Source of the DNA: JAGVGT01 sp963807225
GTDB lineage: Bacteria; Desulfobacterota; Desulfobulbia; Desulfobulbales; JAGXFP01
Length of the DNA: 64,000 nucleotides
Reading direction: 5' to 3'
Assembly: GCA_963807225.1 (NCBI GenBank)
Contig: CAWEAD010000012.1
Coordinates: 62,001-126,000 of the forward strand
A model generated the notes under the pieces. The model was not told the origin of the DNA and ran no database searches. It worked only from the letters and a program-made list of their open reading frames with translations. Shown here in pieces: positions 26,879-36,124 of the stretch; position 1 is the first letter of the stretch; each line of letters begins with the position of its first letter. The position numbers and the translations under genes were made by a program.

Positions 26879-27476
26879 TTATTGGAGGGTGCCCAGATAG
26901 ACGAGCAGGGCTTCCCGTTCCTGCGAGTTTCCGGCGAAGGGCGGCATATAGGGCCGCAGGTTGCCCATTTCAAAGATGATCTGTTCCACCTGTTCGGCGG
27001 TTTGCCCGGCCATCCGGTCCCGGATATCGTTCATCGGCCCGCCGAGCGAGTGGCAAGCAAGACAGAGCAGGTTATAGACCTCGCGGCCGGCTGTTGCATC
27101 AGGCTGAGATTATTGGTGAAGATCAAGCCGACCAGGGCCAGAAAGATAACTGCCGTGCCGAGAGCCAGAGGGAGGCCATCAGCACCGAGCTGGTGTAGAA
27201 GTACTGGCCGTAAAGTACTTGGAGGAAAAGCAGCGGCGCCACCCCGAGGTTGATGGTCAGGGCGATGGTGATCGGCAGGGTGCGGCCGATGTCGCGCCGC
27301 AGGGCAACAACCTCGCCGCCGCTGCTGTGCGGAGTGGCCAGGCCGATAATGCCGGCGCCCAGCATCAGATTCATGGCCACCAGGTGGATGAATGTGGTCA
27401 GGGTCAGCAGTAGCTGGAGCCAAAGCCAGTGGATCGGCAAAGCGTCCGGCGCCGGAATCAACGAGGCGAATTCCAT
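26879..27476 (-). pseudogene. Decayed membrane-bound cytochrome c gene
   Basis: Three homologous pieces lie in three frames. From ATG 27476 about 100 residues give a polytopic membrane start (WLQLLLTLTTFIHLVAMNLM, then FLQVLYGQYFYT). A further helix, ALGTAVIFLALVGLIFTNN, is encoded in another frame near 27100-27170. A cytochrome c tail with heme motif CLACH (27050-27064) and MPPFAGNSQEREALLVYLG follows in a third, ending at TAA 26879. The sizes suggest a parent of well over 400 residues, so the gene has internal deletions and not just single-base errors. Originally it was probably a quinol- or cytochrome-linked membrane heme protein. Confidence 0.75.
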
Positions 27477-27796
27477 TCTATTTTCCTTGCCCGCCGCCAG
27501 AGCGGCCGGATTCCTGGGTTGTTGGTGAAGCCGGGATACGGGCGTGGAAAAGCCACCCGTTTCAAGTTTAGCATAAGATCGGCTGCCGCTAAAAGAAAGT
27601 TAGCGACGGTGGCCGTTATTGTCTTACTACATTTGGAAGCAGCTGGTAGGTAATTGCCTCGAAGAATGCTGAGTCAACCCAATGAATCAGTTTTGATTTT
27701 TCTGTGACCTCGGCGACGTGGTGAGATAAATCAGGTTTCATCGATGCGCTTTGATTACCAGGTCAAAAATCCGGATATCCTGTTGCGGCAAAGGTT
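27477..27796. other. Intergenic region, nothing recognised
   Basis: 320 bases between the decayed cytochrome gene and the prenyltransferase-repeat gene. No gene, hairpin terminator or promoter stands out. Confidence 0.4.
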
Positions 27797-28582
27797 TTAG
27801 TCCGACAGGCAACAGAGGGCGGCCAGGCCGTGCCAGGTGGCATCAAGAAAAGGTGCTGCCCGGGGGCTGCGGCCGAAACCGCCGTAGACGGTCTGGCAGG
27901 AGGCCAGGAAGCGGCGGGCGTTCTCCGGGTTTTTTGCTCTGCCACCCAGCAAGCGCAGGGCGGCCAGGGTGTAATGGCAATTTTCGATGAAGGAGGTGGT
28001 GCCGGGAAAGAAGCCGAAACCGCCGTCGCCGTTCTGGCAGCGTTGCAGCCAGTCCACCAGGTCACCGTTCTCATGAACCGGGTCGTGGCCGAGGCCTTGA
28101 CGTAACTCCAGATACATCAGGGCCTCCCGTACGGTCAGCCTTTCCGGCAGCTGCACTTCCGACCAGGTTGAATCCGTATAATCCGCCAATCCCAGTTCGT
28201 CGGCGATCGCGGCGGTGTAGCAGGCGGTGCGAAAGTCCGGCGTCCCGTTCCGATGCCCAGCCAGGTAGCCCCGGCCAACTTCGCGATCCGGCACCAGACC
28301 CAATTGCCGGCCGGCCCGGATCAGTTGGGCGGTAGTGCGTAATCCCGGCCAGGGGCGGGCGAGAGCCTGCGCCAGATATGCGTGCAGTTCCTTGTCTTCT
28401 TCCGGCGGCTGCGTCAGGATGGTACCCGGAGCCAGCTGCGCCAGATAGCGGGAGATACCCAGGACCCCGGAGGTGTCCTCAATGGTGGCGGGCAGCCGGG
28501 GAGTGGCACCGTACCCGCCGCTGCTTTTCCTCCGTTTCCCAACGAAGGCGACAACTCCGCTGAAATCGATCCCTGAGCTCAT
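27797..28582 (-). CDS. Prenyltransferase/squalene-oxidase repeat protein
   Basis: A 261-residue alpha-barrel type protein with repeats of the prenyltransferase beta subunit kind: RKSSGGYGATP, QNGDGGFGFFPGTTSF and CQTVYGGFGRSPRAAPFL. No DXDD motif of squalene-hopene cyclase is visible, and at this length it is not a full cyclase. A protein prenyltransferase-like or scaffold role is possible but unproven. AAAGGA precedes the ATG by ten bases. It is divergent from the sigma-54 unit at 28927. Confidence 0.75.
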   Translation of the reverse strand: MSSGIDFSGVVAFVGKRRKSSGGYGATPRLPATIEDTSGVLGISRYLAQLAPGTILTQPPEEDKELHAYLAQALARPWPGLRTTAQLIRAGRQLGLVPDREVGRGYLAGHRNGTPDFRTACYTAAIADELGLADYTDSTWSEVQLPERLTVREALMYLELRQGLGHDPVHENGDLVDWLQRCQNGDGGFGFFPGTTSFIENCHYTLAALRLLGGRAKNPENARRFLASCQTVYGGFGRSPRAAPFLDATWHGLAALCCLSD

Positions 28583-28827
28583 TTATGGCGTCCTTTCGCC
28601 AATTGGTCGGGCATTCCCGGCGTTGGCGCGTTTTCGAAAAAAATTGCTTAAAAGGCAATGACTTAAATACTCGGTTCAGTCCGGTAGGGTGGGCACAAAA
28701 GCTTGCCTCCCTAAAACGGTCGGATTTTCTTCGTCATCAGTAATACCTGATGGATAAGGTAATGCGCTTTTCAAATCCGGTCAGCACAGATCAAGTTTTC
28801 CGGGAGCGCCAAGGTCGCGGGCTTTTA

Positions 28828-28863
28828 TGCCAAAATGGCAATTATTCCTGCCAAGTTGGCAGG
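28828..28863. promoter_or_regulatory. Two palindromic sites 21 bp apart: candidate enhancer-binding sites
   Basis: TGCCAAAATGGCA (28828-28840) and TGCCAAGTTGGCA (28849-28861, extending to CCTGCCAA-G-TTGGCAGG at 28847-28863) share TGCCA-N3-TGGCA. Their centres are 21 bases apart, two helical turns, so two dimers would sit on one DNA face. They lie 66 to 99 bases upstream of a sigma-54 promoter, the usual place for an activator of that system. Confidence 0.7.
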
Positions 28864-28926
28864 GAAATTTGAGGTTATTTGGGAGTGATAAGGATATAGG
28901 GTTGAATTATCGTTGTTGTTTTGTGT

Positions 28927-28942
28927 TGGCACGTAAATGGCA
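28927..28942 (+). promoter_or_regulatory. Sigma-54 (-24/-12) promoter
   Basis: TGGCACG-TAAA-TGGCA fits the consensus TGGCACG-N4-TTGCA at every fixed position but one (G for T in the -12 element), with the GG and GC doublets at exact spacing. It drives the 67-residue membrane protein gene, leaving a leader of about 70 bases. Confidence 0.75.
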
Positions 28943-29025
28943 TTAGTAAATTGACAAAGGCAAGGACAATAAAACCGGCAACCGAATACTTAACCTAAGA
29001 AACCGAAATAATAAGAGGAAAAACC

Positions 29026-29229
29026 ATGAACGCTACGATCAAGACCAACACCGCAACCACTGTTAACAACGTAAGCGCGATCGACAGCCTCTCCAGAACC
29101 AGCCTCATCGCCATGAGCGTAGTTTCCGGACTGATCGGCCTCTGGGCCGCCGCCTGTGTAGTCGGCGCCGTGGCCACCAACGGAATCGGCGGACTGGTCA
29201 GCGGTTTCGTCTCCGCTCTGATCGGCTGA
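29026..29229 (+). CDS. Small hydrophobic membrane protein (67 residues)
   Basis: A polar N-terminus of about 22 residues rich in Thr/Asn is followed by a Gly/Ala/Val-rich hydrophobic region (about 26-66) able to form one long or two short helices, with WAAACVVGAV in the middle. AGAGGAAAAACC lies just before the ATG. It has its own sigma-54 promoter with two upstream dyads, and a strong terminator follows 50 bases after the stop, so it is a monocistronic, regulated gene. I do not recognise a named family. Expression under nitrogen, carbon or envelope stress control is inference. Confidence 0.75.
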   Translation: MNATIKTNTATTVNNVSAIDSLSRTSLIAMSVVSGLIGLWAAACVVGAVATNGIGGLVSGFVSALIG

Positions 29230-29278
29230 TCGAAACTTTTTACCAGGTATAACGGCCGGGCAAGCCCCGGTCGTCACC

Positions 29279-29315
29279 AAACGCGGGCGGGATTCTTTCC
29301 CTCCCGCGTTTTTTT
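29279..29315 (+). terminator. Rho-independent terminator after the small membrane protein
   Basis: ACGCGGG on the left pairs with CCCGCGT on the right, with an inner GGG/CCC extension, followed by seven T. It isolates the small gene from the porin gene downstream. Confidence 0.88.
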
Positions 29316-29690
29316 GTGCTCCAAGTTGGTATGTCCCGCCGCGCATGAGAAAGTAAAGTCAGCGCCGGTGAGCTTCATTCCAGCTCGCCAGCTGTCGGCA
29401 TGGCAGTGAAATGTGGCGAAAAACTGGCAAAAGAAGAGTAGTACAATTTCACCAAAAAAATCGTCTCCTGATCCGTCCCCCTCCTGAACACAGCAATTGA
29501 TAATGATATGACCAGTTCTCAATTTTGCACTTCCACGTAAACATCACGTTGACATGCTGTACCTCGCAGGTTCACAATATTTTCGTATCATAATTTTTAC
29601 ATGGATAAAGGATTGGAAGAACTTAGCGATTACGGAGCCAGTAAAGGAGGCGGTAAGGTATTCGTGATAATCCAAAAAAGGAGAAATAAA
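29316..29690 (+). promoter_or_regulatory. Upstream region of the porin gene
   Basis: No gene supported. TTGACA at 29549-29554 followed 18 bases later by CACAAT is a weak sigma-70 promoter candidate. AAAAAAGGAG just before 29691 is a clear ribosome site for the porin. Confidence 0.35.
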
Positions 29691-30732
29691 ATGGGAAAAA
29701 TGACATTACCGGCCATAACCATCATCCTCATTGCGGGAGTTTTCTCAGCGATCCCGGCATTTGCCGGCCCAAAATTGGATTTTGGGGAAGACAGCTGGGT
29801 GAAGCTGGGTATGCTCGGACAGTTTCATTACTCCAACCTGGATGATGCCGTGCAAGAACATGACTTCTACATCCGGCGGCTGCGGTTGATCATGGACGGC
29901 CAGATTATGGAGGGTGTCAAGTTCTTTGCCGAAACCGACTATCCCAACGCCGGCAAAGCCGGAACCACAGCCAAATTTGATGTGCAGGATGCCTACGTCG
30001 ACTTCCAGATTTTCGGCAGCGACCACTGGGTTAAGGGCGGCCTGATCCTCCTGCCCTTTTCCTTCGAGAACAAATCCTCGGCCGCGAGTCTTCTGGGAAT
30101 AGATTACAACTCGGAGTGCATCAAGTTCGTCAACGATTTCGTCTGGCGCGACAACGGCGTTTCTTTCCAGGGCAGTTTTCTCAAACGCGTTGCTTATCGG
30201 ATGGGGATATTCGACGGCTATGACAATACCGCCAAGTACCCGGATGCCAACCTGCGCTTTACCGGGCGCGTTGACGTGGCGGTACTCGGTGAGGTTCCCA
30301 CCGGCTGGTTCTATGCCCAGGACCCGATCAGCGATAAAACCTATCTCTATGTCGGGGCGGGTTTCGACCATCAGGACAAGGCCTCCCTCGTCGATGGGCT
30401 GCCGCGGGACAGCGCGGCCTGGGTGATTGACTTCCAGTCAGGATACAAACTCACCAACGTGCTGCACCTCACAGTCAACGGCGCCTGGTATAACTGGGAC
30501 AACTCGAATTTCAACGGCAATACGGCCTTTGTCGAGAGCGGTCTGCGCTTTCTGGGAAATGATGGGCACCCTCAAATACAGTATGCAGAATCCTGATTCT
30601 GGCAGCACCATTGATGATTACACCGTCGGTTTTCAGTACAATCTCAAGGGCAACAATTTGAAGAGCGGCATCGAATACCGCTGGGGCGACAGCAGCGACT
30701 GGTGGCTGGTCGGTGTCCAGTTCCTGATTTAA
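29691..30732 (+). CDS. Outer-membrane porin (phosphate-selective porin O/P type), frameshifted
   Basis: A signal peptide (about 1-23, ending SAIPAFAG) leads into a beta-barrel porin of the OprO/OprP kind: FYIRRLRLIMDGQIMEGVKF and KFDVQDAYVDFQIFG are typical. The frame from 29691 stops at 30596, but homology continues in the next frame (STIDDYTVGFQYNLKGNN, then WWLVGVQFLI ending with a barrel-type C-terminus) to 30732. One extra base near 30564-30570 (GGGCACC) explains it; removal restores a 346-residue protein. Whether the extra base is real or a consensus error cannot be told. The natural substrate is unknown. Confidence 0.78.
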
Positions 30733-30765
30733 GGCAAAACCAGGGACAATCTAAGATTATGAGTT

Positions 30766-30835
30766 GACGCCTGGGGCGCTTGGGCAGTGTATATTCTAAA
30801 GGCTGCGTCCAGTTCGAATTGACTCCCCAGGCGTC
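30766..30835. repeat. Perfect 11-base inverted repeat after the porin gene
   Basis: GACGCCTGGGG (30766-30776) and CCCCAGGCGTC (30825-30835) are exact inverse copies 48 bases apart. There is no T tract, so it is not a classical terminator; it may be the ends of a short element. Confidence 0.5.
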
Positions 30836-31220
30836 CTGCTCCACATCATTGGTCGCGGCAGCGAACGGAAGCAGATTATCCGGAACGAAGAATAGCGCGA
30901 CAACCTTCTGGAGTGGCTCAGGAATATACAGCTCGAAGCCTCAACTTCCTGCTTCGCCTGGGCACAGATTCCGAATCATTGCCATCTTCTGCTACGTACC
31001 GGTTCAACTCCCATAGCCAAAGATAATAAGACGGTTGCCCACCGGTTATGCCGTTACCTGCAACCGTCGTCAATGCCGGCATCTGTGTTTGCGATCCGCT
31101 ATTACTGAGACGGTGATTGCGATCCAGGATAAGGCTTGGTCCGGCCATCTTGTGCTGCTTCTTGGTGATTGCTGCCGAGATAATTGTTGAGGCGGTTCTT
31201 CTTGAGGCGATCTACTGAAG
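30836..31220. other. Intergenic region between convergent porin and cydB genes
   Basis: About 385 bases. A 76-codon minus-strand frame exists but has no recognisable family or ribosome site. No cydX-like small gene follows cydB. Confidence 0.4.
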
Positions 31221-32243
31221 TTAATCGCCATCAGGATAACCTCGGTCGGTTTTACCTCTGAATACCCAGTAGTTGTAAGCGGTATAGAAAAGAATGACCG
31301 GCAGAATGATGGCGGTGGTCACCAGCATGAAGGACAGTGTCTGGTCGGAGGCCGCCGCTTCCCGGACGGTGAGCACGGAGGTGATCACCCCCGGAATCAT
31401 TTGCGGATAAAGACCGATGGACAGACCGGTGAATGAAAGTACGATGATAGCGGCGTTCAGCAGCAAGGGGGCCAGGTGCCGTCGTTGCCTGAGGCTGAGG
31501 AAGTATAACAGGAAGGCGCCGACGGCTGCGATGCTCAGCAGGAATAAAGGCCAGCGAGCCTCGGTCGTCCATTTTTGCGCCATCTGCGGATAACGTGACG
31601 CGGTCCAGAAATGCACGCCCATGGATACCAGCAGGGTGAGCAGGCCGACATAAGTCGCCAAACGATAATACTTCGACTGCAGTTTCCCGGTGGTCCGGGC
31701 AATCAGATAGTTGGTACCCAGCATCAGGTAGCCGATCGCCACCCCGGCGGCGATGAAAGCACCATAGGGAGACCACCACCCCCAGACCGAGCCGATAAAC
31801 CGGCCCTCCCTGATGTCGAGGCCGCCGAGCAGGCCGCCCAGGGCGAATCCCTGGGCCAGGGTAACGATGAGACTGCCCAGGCCGAACACCAGGCGCCATG
31901 GGTTCTTGCGTTCGGAATGCTCGAGAAATTCAAAGGAGACGCCGCGCAGGATCAAGCCGAAAAGCATGACGATGATCGGAATATAGAGAGCGGAGAGCAG
32001 GATCGAATAAAAATTGGGGAAGGCGCCGAAGAGCATGCCGCCGAGGATGACCAGCCAGGTCTGGTTGCTGTGCCAGATGTTGCCGACACTGTTCATTAAA
32101 GCCCGGCGCTCCTCCTGGTCGCTGGAGATGAGCGCCCAGATGCCCACTCCTAGATCGGCGCCGTCGGTGACGGCGTAGTAAAGCAGGAAAAAACCGATCA
32201 GTTGCAGCCAGATATCGGGAAGGAGTGGAGTGATGGTTTCCAT
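31221..32243 (-). CDS. cydB: Cytochrome bd quinol oxidase subunit II (CydB)
   Basis: A 340-residue membrane protein with about eight to nine helices and the family start LPDIWLQLIGFFLLYYAV, DGADLGVGIWAL and GNIWHSNQTWLVILGGMLFG. CydB pairs with CydA to oxidise quinol and reduce oxygen without proton pumping. It lies 12 bases after cydA and is the last gene of the formate dehydrogenase-oxidase cluster. Confidence 0.95.
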   Translation of the reverse strand: METITPLLPDIWLQLIGFFLLYYAVTDGADLGVGIWALISSDQEERRALMNSVGNIWHSNQTWLVILGGMLFGAFPNFYSILLSALYIPIIVMLFGLILRGVSFEFLEHSERKNPWRLVFGLGSLIVTLAQGFALGGLLGGLDIREGRFIGSVWGWWSPYGAFIAAGVAIGYLMLGTNYLIARTTGKLQSKYYRLATYVGLLTLLVSMGVHFWTASRYPQMAQKWTTEARWPLFLLSIAAVGAFLLYFLSLRQRRHLAPLLLNAAIIVLSFTGLSIGLYPQMIPGVITSVLTVREAAASDQTLSFMLVTTAIILPVILFYTAYNYWVFRGKTDRGYPDGD

Positions 32244-32255
32244 GGCCGCCGGCGC

Positions 32256-33653
32256 TTACTCTCTTTTTGTTTTCCCGGTTTCGGCCGGGACTTTCGGCAA
32301 TACCGGCGCCATGGGGCCACGGCGCAGCAGCCGGCTGGCAAAGAACAGGAAGAGGACGAGCAGCAGCAGATAAAATCCGGCGAAACCGAGCAGGGAGGCT
32401 GCCACCGTGGTCGAGGGCAAGGCGGTGGCACCTGCATGGGTCCGGAGCACACCGTAGATAATCCAGGGCTGCCGACCGACTTCCCGGGTGATCCAGCCGG
32501 CTTCCATGGCCAGATAGCTGACGGGCAGGGCAAGCATCCAGCAGCGGAGCAGCCATTTTTGACGGCCGACGCGTTCGGGACTCAACCTGCCCCGGCGCCA
32601 GGCGATCAGAGACCAGAGAGCAAGCAGCAGCATGGCGGAACCGGCCAACAGCATGATGCGGAAGGCATAGAAGGGTATCAGGACCGGCGGCTGGTCGGCC
32701 ACCGTGAATTCGCGCAATCCCTTGACGGTACCGTGCAGGGAATGGGTGGTGATCAGACTGAGACCGTAAGGTATTTCGAGCTGCCAGCTATTCTTTTGCG
32801 CTTCGGCATCGGGAAGGGCCAGAACTTTCCAGGCGGCGCCCTCGCCAGTCGGGTTGGTTTGCCAGTGGGCCTCGATGGCGGCCAGTTTTTCCGGCTGGCT
32901 TTTGAGGATCGACTGGCCGGAGCCGTCTCCGAGGAAAATCTGCAGCGGCGCGATGACGACGGCGGCAGCCACCATCATCTTGAATGAGGGCAGAAAAAAT
33001 TCCGGATGCCGGCCGCGTCGCAGGTGCCAGGCGCTAATGCCGCCGATCACGAAGAGGGAGATCTCCAGGCAGGCGAACCACATGTGACTTACCGCCCAGT
33101 AGGCATCGGGATTGAAAATGGCGGCCAGCTGATCCTGGAGGACAAAGGCACCGTCGACGAATATTCCGCCGGTCGGCGTCTGCATCCAGGAATTGGCCAC
33201 CATGATCCAGAAGGCGGACAGGGAGGCGCCGAAGGCGACCATGCAGGTGGCCAGGAGATGCATGGACGGCGAGACCCGTTGCCAGCCGAAGGCCATGATG
33301 CCGAGGAAGGAGGCTTCGAGCATGAAGGCCATGGCCGCCTCGAAGCCGAGGAGATGGCCGAAGATGTCGCCGCCGGCCCGGGCAAAATAGGCCCAGTTGG
33401 TGCCGAACTCAAATTCCATCGGGATGCCGGTGACTACTCCAACCGCCACATTGAGCAACAGGAGACGGGACCAGAAACGGGCCTGCCGATAATACAGTTC
33501 CCGCCCGCTCCTGAGCCAGAGCGCTTCCAGGACCACCAGATAAAGACTGAGGCCGATGGTCAGCACCGGCCACAGAATATGGAACATGGCAGTTAAGGCG
33601 AACTGCAGTCGGGAAAGCAGCAGATAATCCGGAAGGTTCGCCATGAAATTCAT
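32256..33653 (-). CDS. cydA: Cytochrome bd quinol oxidase subunit I (CydA)
   Basis: A 465-residue heme-binding subunit. Family segments include LLSRLQFALTAMFHILWPVLT (heme-ligand histidine in the first helix), the quinol-loop start QSILKSQPEKLAAIEAHWQT, and GRQPWIIYGVLRT. The short length indicates the short quinol-loop type. It follows fdhE by 15 bases, tying oxygen reduction to formate dehydrogenase genes. ATG 33653 is used; ATG 33644 is possible. Confidence 0.96.
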   Translation of the reverse strand: MNFMANLPDYLLLSRLQFALTAMFHILWPVLTIGLSLYLVVLEALWLRSGRELYYRQARFWSRLLLLNVAVGVVTGIPMEFEFGTNWAYFARAGGDIFGHLLGFEAAMAFMLEASFLGIMAFGWQRVSPSMHLLATCMVAFGASLSAFWIMVANSWMQTPTGGIFVDGAFVLQDQLAAIFNPDAYWAVSHMWFACLEISLFVIGGISAWHLRRGRHPEFFLPSFKMMVAAAVVIAPLQIFLGDGSGQSILKSQPEKLAAIEAHWQTNPTGEGAAWKVLALPDAEAQKNSWQLEIPYGLSLITTHSLHGTVKGLREFTVADQPPVLIPFYAFRIMLLAGSAMLLLALWSLIAWRRGRLSPERVGRQKWLLRCWMLALPVSYLAMEAGWITREVGRQPWIIYGVLRTHAGATALPSTTVAASLLGFAGFYLLLLVLFLFFASRLLRRGPMAPVLPKVPAETGKTKRE

Positions 33654-33668
33654 TCAGTGATCTGACAA

Positions 33669-34586
33669 TCAACCGCTACCGGGGTGAAACAACAGATTAA
33701 ACCCGTTGCGGTCGTGGCCGTCCTCTACCATCAGCAGGTCCAGGGCCAGCATGGCCAGATCATCGCTTTGCGGATCGGCCTGGCGATCTTTTTCCAGTTT
33801 GATGATTTTCAGATAGGTACGGCACTCGTCGCAGCTCTCGGCGGTTACCGGGCCCTGTTGCCCTTCGATAGCGTAATAGGTAACTGTCTCGGTGGAGTTG
33901 CAATTCGAGCAGATACCTCGCACCATGTGCCATTGACTGGAACAGAGAGAGCAGCAAAGATAACGCAGGCCGTTGTCGGTGCCGCCGCTGCGCACGATAC
34001 CGGCCACCGGCGGCGAGCCGCACACCGGACAGAGATTGGCCGGTTCCAGACGGGGCAGATTCTGTGCCTCCAGGGCACCGGTCATGGCGGTCCAATAGAC
34101 CTGGAGACCGGCGGCAACGAATGGTGCCACCTCTGCCGGCACGGCGGCGAGTTCATGGCTCAGGAGCCCGGATGCCATTTTTTCCAGTTCATCCTCGCTG
34201 ATCAGGTCGAGGCGTCTTATCGCCCCGTTTGCGGCTGCCGGCAATTGTTCTTCCCTCATGGCCGCGAGAATCCGTCGCAATCCCGCACGCCAGGAAGGGT
34301 CTCGCCGCCAACCAAGTACGCCGAAGGGCGGGAGCCTCTGCCGGCGACACTGTTCAAGATATTCCGGCTCGGGTGGGGGCAGCGGGGGAAATTCGTCCAC
34401 GGCAATCTGCTGGGCGTGGGAGAGCTGGCCCATCAGCCGTAGAAAGTCGCCCAGGGTGTGGTTCTCGGCCAGGCTATGGAATCGGCGGGCCCGGGTGGCA
34501 AAAAGATCTTCCCGCCGGGGAAGATCTAAATAAGGAATATTACCCTTGGGAGGCTCGAGCTCTCCCGGTTGCATAATCGTCTGCAT
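33669..34586 (-). CDS. fdhE: Formate dehydrogenase accessory protein FdhE
   Basis: A 305-residue protein with the four rubredoxin-like CxxC pairs of FdhE (CPVC, CSLC, CSNC, CDEC) around two metal-binding knuckles in the C-terminal half. FdhE interacts with the catalytic subunit during maturation and helps keep it active. It begins directly at the stop of fdnI (no gap), which confirms operon membership. Confidence 0.93.
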   Translation of the reverse strand: MQTIMQPGELEPPKGNIPYLDLPRREDLFATRARRFHSLAENHTLGDFLRLMGQLSHAQQIAVDEFPPLPPPEPEYLEQCRRQRLPPFGVLGWRRDPSWRAGLRRILAAMREEQLPAAANGAIRRLDLISEDELEKMASGLLSHELAAVPAEVAPFVAAGLQVYWTAMTGALEAQNLPRLEPANLCPVCGSPPVAGIVRSGGTDNGLRYLCCSLCSSQWHMVRGICSNCNSTETVTYYAIEGQQGPVTAESCDECRTYLKIIKLEKDRQADPQSDDLAMLALDLLMVEDGHDRNGFNLLFHPGSG

Positions 34587-35219
34587 TTATTTGCCCCCGC
34601 CGCTGATCTGCCGGAACCAGGCCGGATGGAACTTTTTAGCCCAGGCCCGACTTACCATGCCGGTGGTCATACCCTTGAGCGAACCCTTGATCCAGAACGC
34701 CGCGTAGATATGGACAATGATCCCGGCGATGAGGAGGAAGGCGCAAATCCCGTGCACCACAACGGCAACGCGGATCAGCCCGATGGAGAAAGCGGGCGCG
34801 AACCAGGGCCGCCAGAAGATGATTCCGGTGACCAGAAGCAGGAACAGGGCGGTCAACTGGAACCAGAAGAGGCACTTCTGGCCGGCGTTGAAGCGGCCCG
34901 CCTCGGGTAGCTTCTCCTCCCGTTTCTTGATTACGTCGAAGATCTGCGCCAGCCATTGCCAGTCGTCGGCGGTGAGCCGGTTTGCCGAACCCCAACGTAA
35001 GGCCAGCCCCAAAAAGGCCAGGAACAGAAGCACCCCGAGGAAGGGATGGACCATCCGGGACCAGGTGGGGCTGCCGAATAGATTGGTCAGCCAGAAGAAA
35101 AAGGGATGGAAGAGGGCCAAGCCGCCCAAAGCTGTGAGAATGAAGAGGATCGCCACCAGCCAGTGATTGACGCGCTCTGAGGCGGTAGTCCGCTCGATGC
35201 GATTGTTTTGGGTGCTCAT
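34587..35219 (-). CDS. fdnI: Formate dehydrogenase cytochrome b subunit (gamma)
   Basis: A 210-residue, four-helix diheme cytochrome b of the FdnI/FdoI type. TASERVNHWLVAILFILTAL holds a heme histidine; MVHPFLGVLLFLAF, RVAVVVHGICAFLLIAGIIV and HIYAAFWIKGSLKGM supply the others. It passes electrons from the iron-sulfur subunit to quinone at the cytoplasmic face. Overlaps the end of fdnH by 4 bases. Confidence 0.94.
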   Translation of the reverse strand: MSTQNNRIERTTASERVNHWLVAILFILTALGGLALFHPFFFWLTNLFGSPTWSRMVHPFLGVLLFLAFLGLALRWGSANRLTADDWQWLAQIFDVIKKREEKLPEAGRFNAGQKCLFWFQLTALFLLLVTGIIFWRPWFAPAFSIGLIRVAVVVHGICAFLLIAGIIVHIYAAFWIKGSLKGMTTGMVSRAWAKKFHPAWFRQISGGGK

Positions 35220-36113
35220 GGTTTGCCTCCCGCGTGTTCGGTTTCCTTTTCCTTTTCATCTTCCTCCACCTCGTTCGGTCCCACCGTGATGTAGTGGAGG
35301 AAACCGGTAAAGGCGACGATTCCCAGGATCCAGCTGCCGATCGGTTTGGCGGCCCCTTTCCAGAAGGCAACCCAGTCGTTGATCTTCGGCTCCTCGGGCA
35401 ATCCATGGTAGAGCCCGGGTTGGTCGGCGTGCGGCAGCACGTACATCACGTGGGTGCCGTGCACTCCTTTCAGGGTCGTACAGACCGGCATTTTTGAAGC
35501 CCCGCCGCTTGAGGTCGGCGATGCGGCCGGCGGCGTGTTGCTTCATATCCTCCTTGGTGCCGAACATCAGGGCTCCGGTGGGGCAGGTCTTGATGCAGGC
35601 CGGCTCCAGCCCCACCGCCACCCGGTCGGAACAAAGGGTGCACTTATAGGCCTTGCCGTCCTTTTGGGAAAGGCGGGGAATGTTGAAGGGACAGCCGGCG
35701 ATGCAGTAGCCACAGCCGATGCAGTTTTCCTCATGGAAATCGACGATGCCGTTGCTGTACCGGACGATGGCGCCCGGGGCCGGGCAGGCCAGGAGGCAAC
35801 CCGGTTCGGAGCAGTGCATGCAGCCGTCTTTGCGGATCAACCATTCCAGCTTGCCGGGTTCCGGCTCCACCTCCGAGTAGCGCATGACGGTCCAGGAGGA
35901 GGCCGAAAGGTCGGGCGGGTTGTCGTATACACCCACGCAGGTGCCGATCTCGTCCCGCAGGTCGTTCCACTCCATGCAGGCGACCTGGCAGGCCTTGCAG
36001 CCGATGCACTTGGAGATGTCGATCAGTTTGGCGATCTCGGCCGTCCGCCGCTGGTGAGGGGAAGCGGTGGTGGTGGCCGAACGTCCGATGATGTCGAGCG
36101 ATTGTAGTGCCAT
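35216..36113 (-). CDS. fdnH: Formate dehydrogenase iron-sulfur subunit (beta), frameshifted
   Basis: Four [4Fe-4S] motifs are complete: CIGCKACQVAC, CMHCSEPGCLLACP, CIGCGYCIAGCP and CTLCSDR with CIKTCP. The frame from 36113 changes at about 35468-35472 (forward CCTTTCAGGG). Homology goes on in the next frame as KGVHGTHVMYVLPHADQPG and a C-terminal membrane anchor (IGSWILGIVAFTGFLHYI). One extra base accounts for it; corrected length is 298 residues, normal for the family. The subunit carries electrons from FdnG to FdnI. It lies 11 bases after fdnG. Uncorrected, the product would lose its membrane helix. Confidence 0.88.
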
Positions 36114-36124
36114 GGCTCACCTCC

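Noticed and set aside
28691..28712. Second -24/-12-like match (GGGCAC with TTGCC) upstream of the small membrane protein
   Set aside because: The spacing between the GG and GC doublets is one base too long for sigma-54.
30918..31148. 76-codon minus-strand frame after cydB
   Set aside because: No family resemblance, no ribosome site, and no membrane helix that would suggest a CydX-like subunit.
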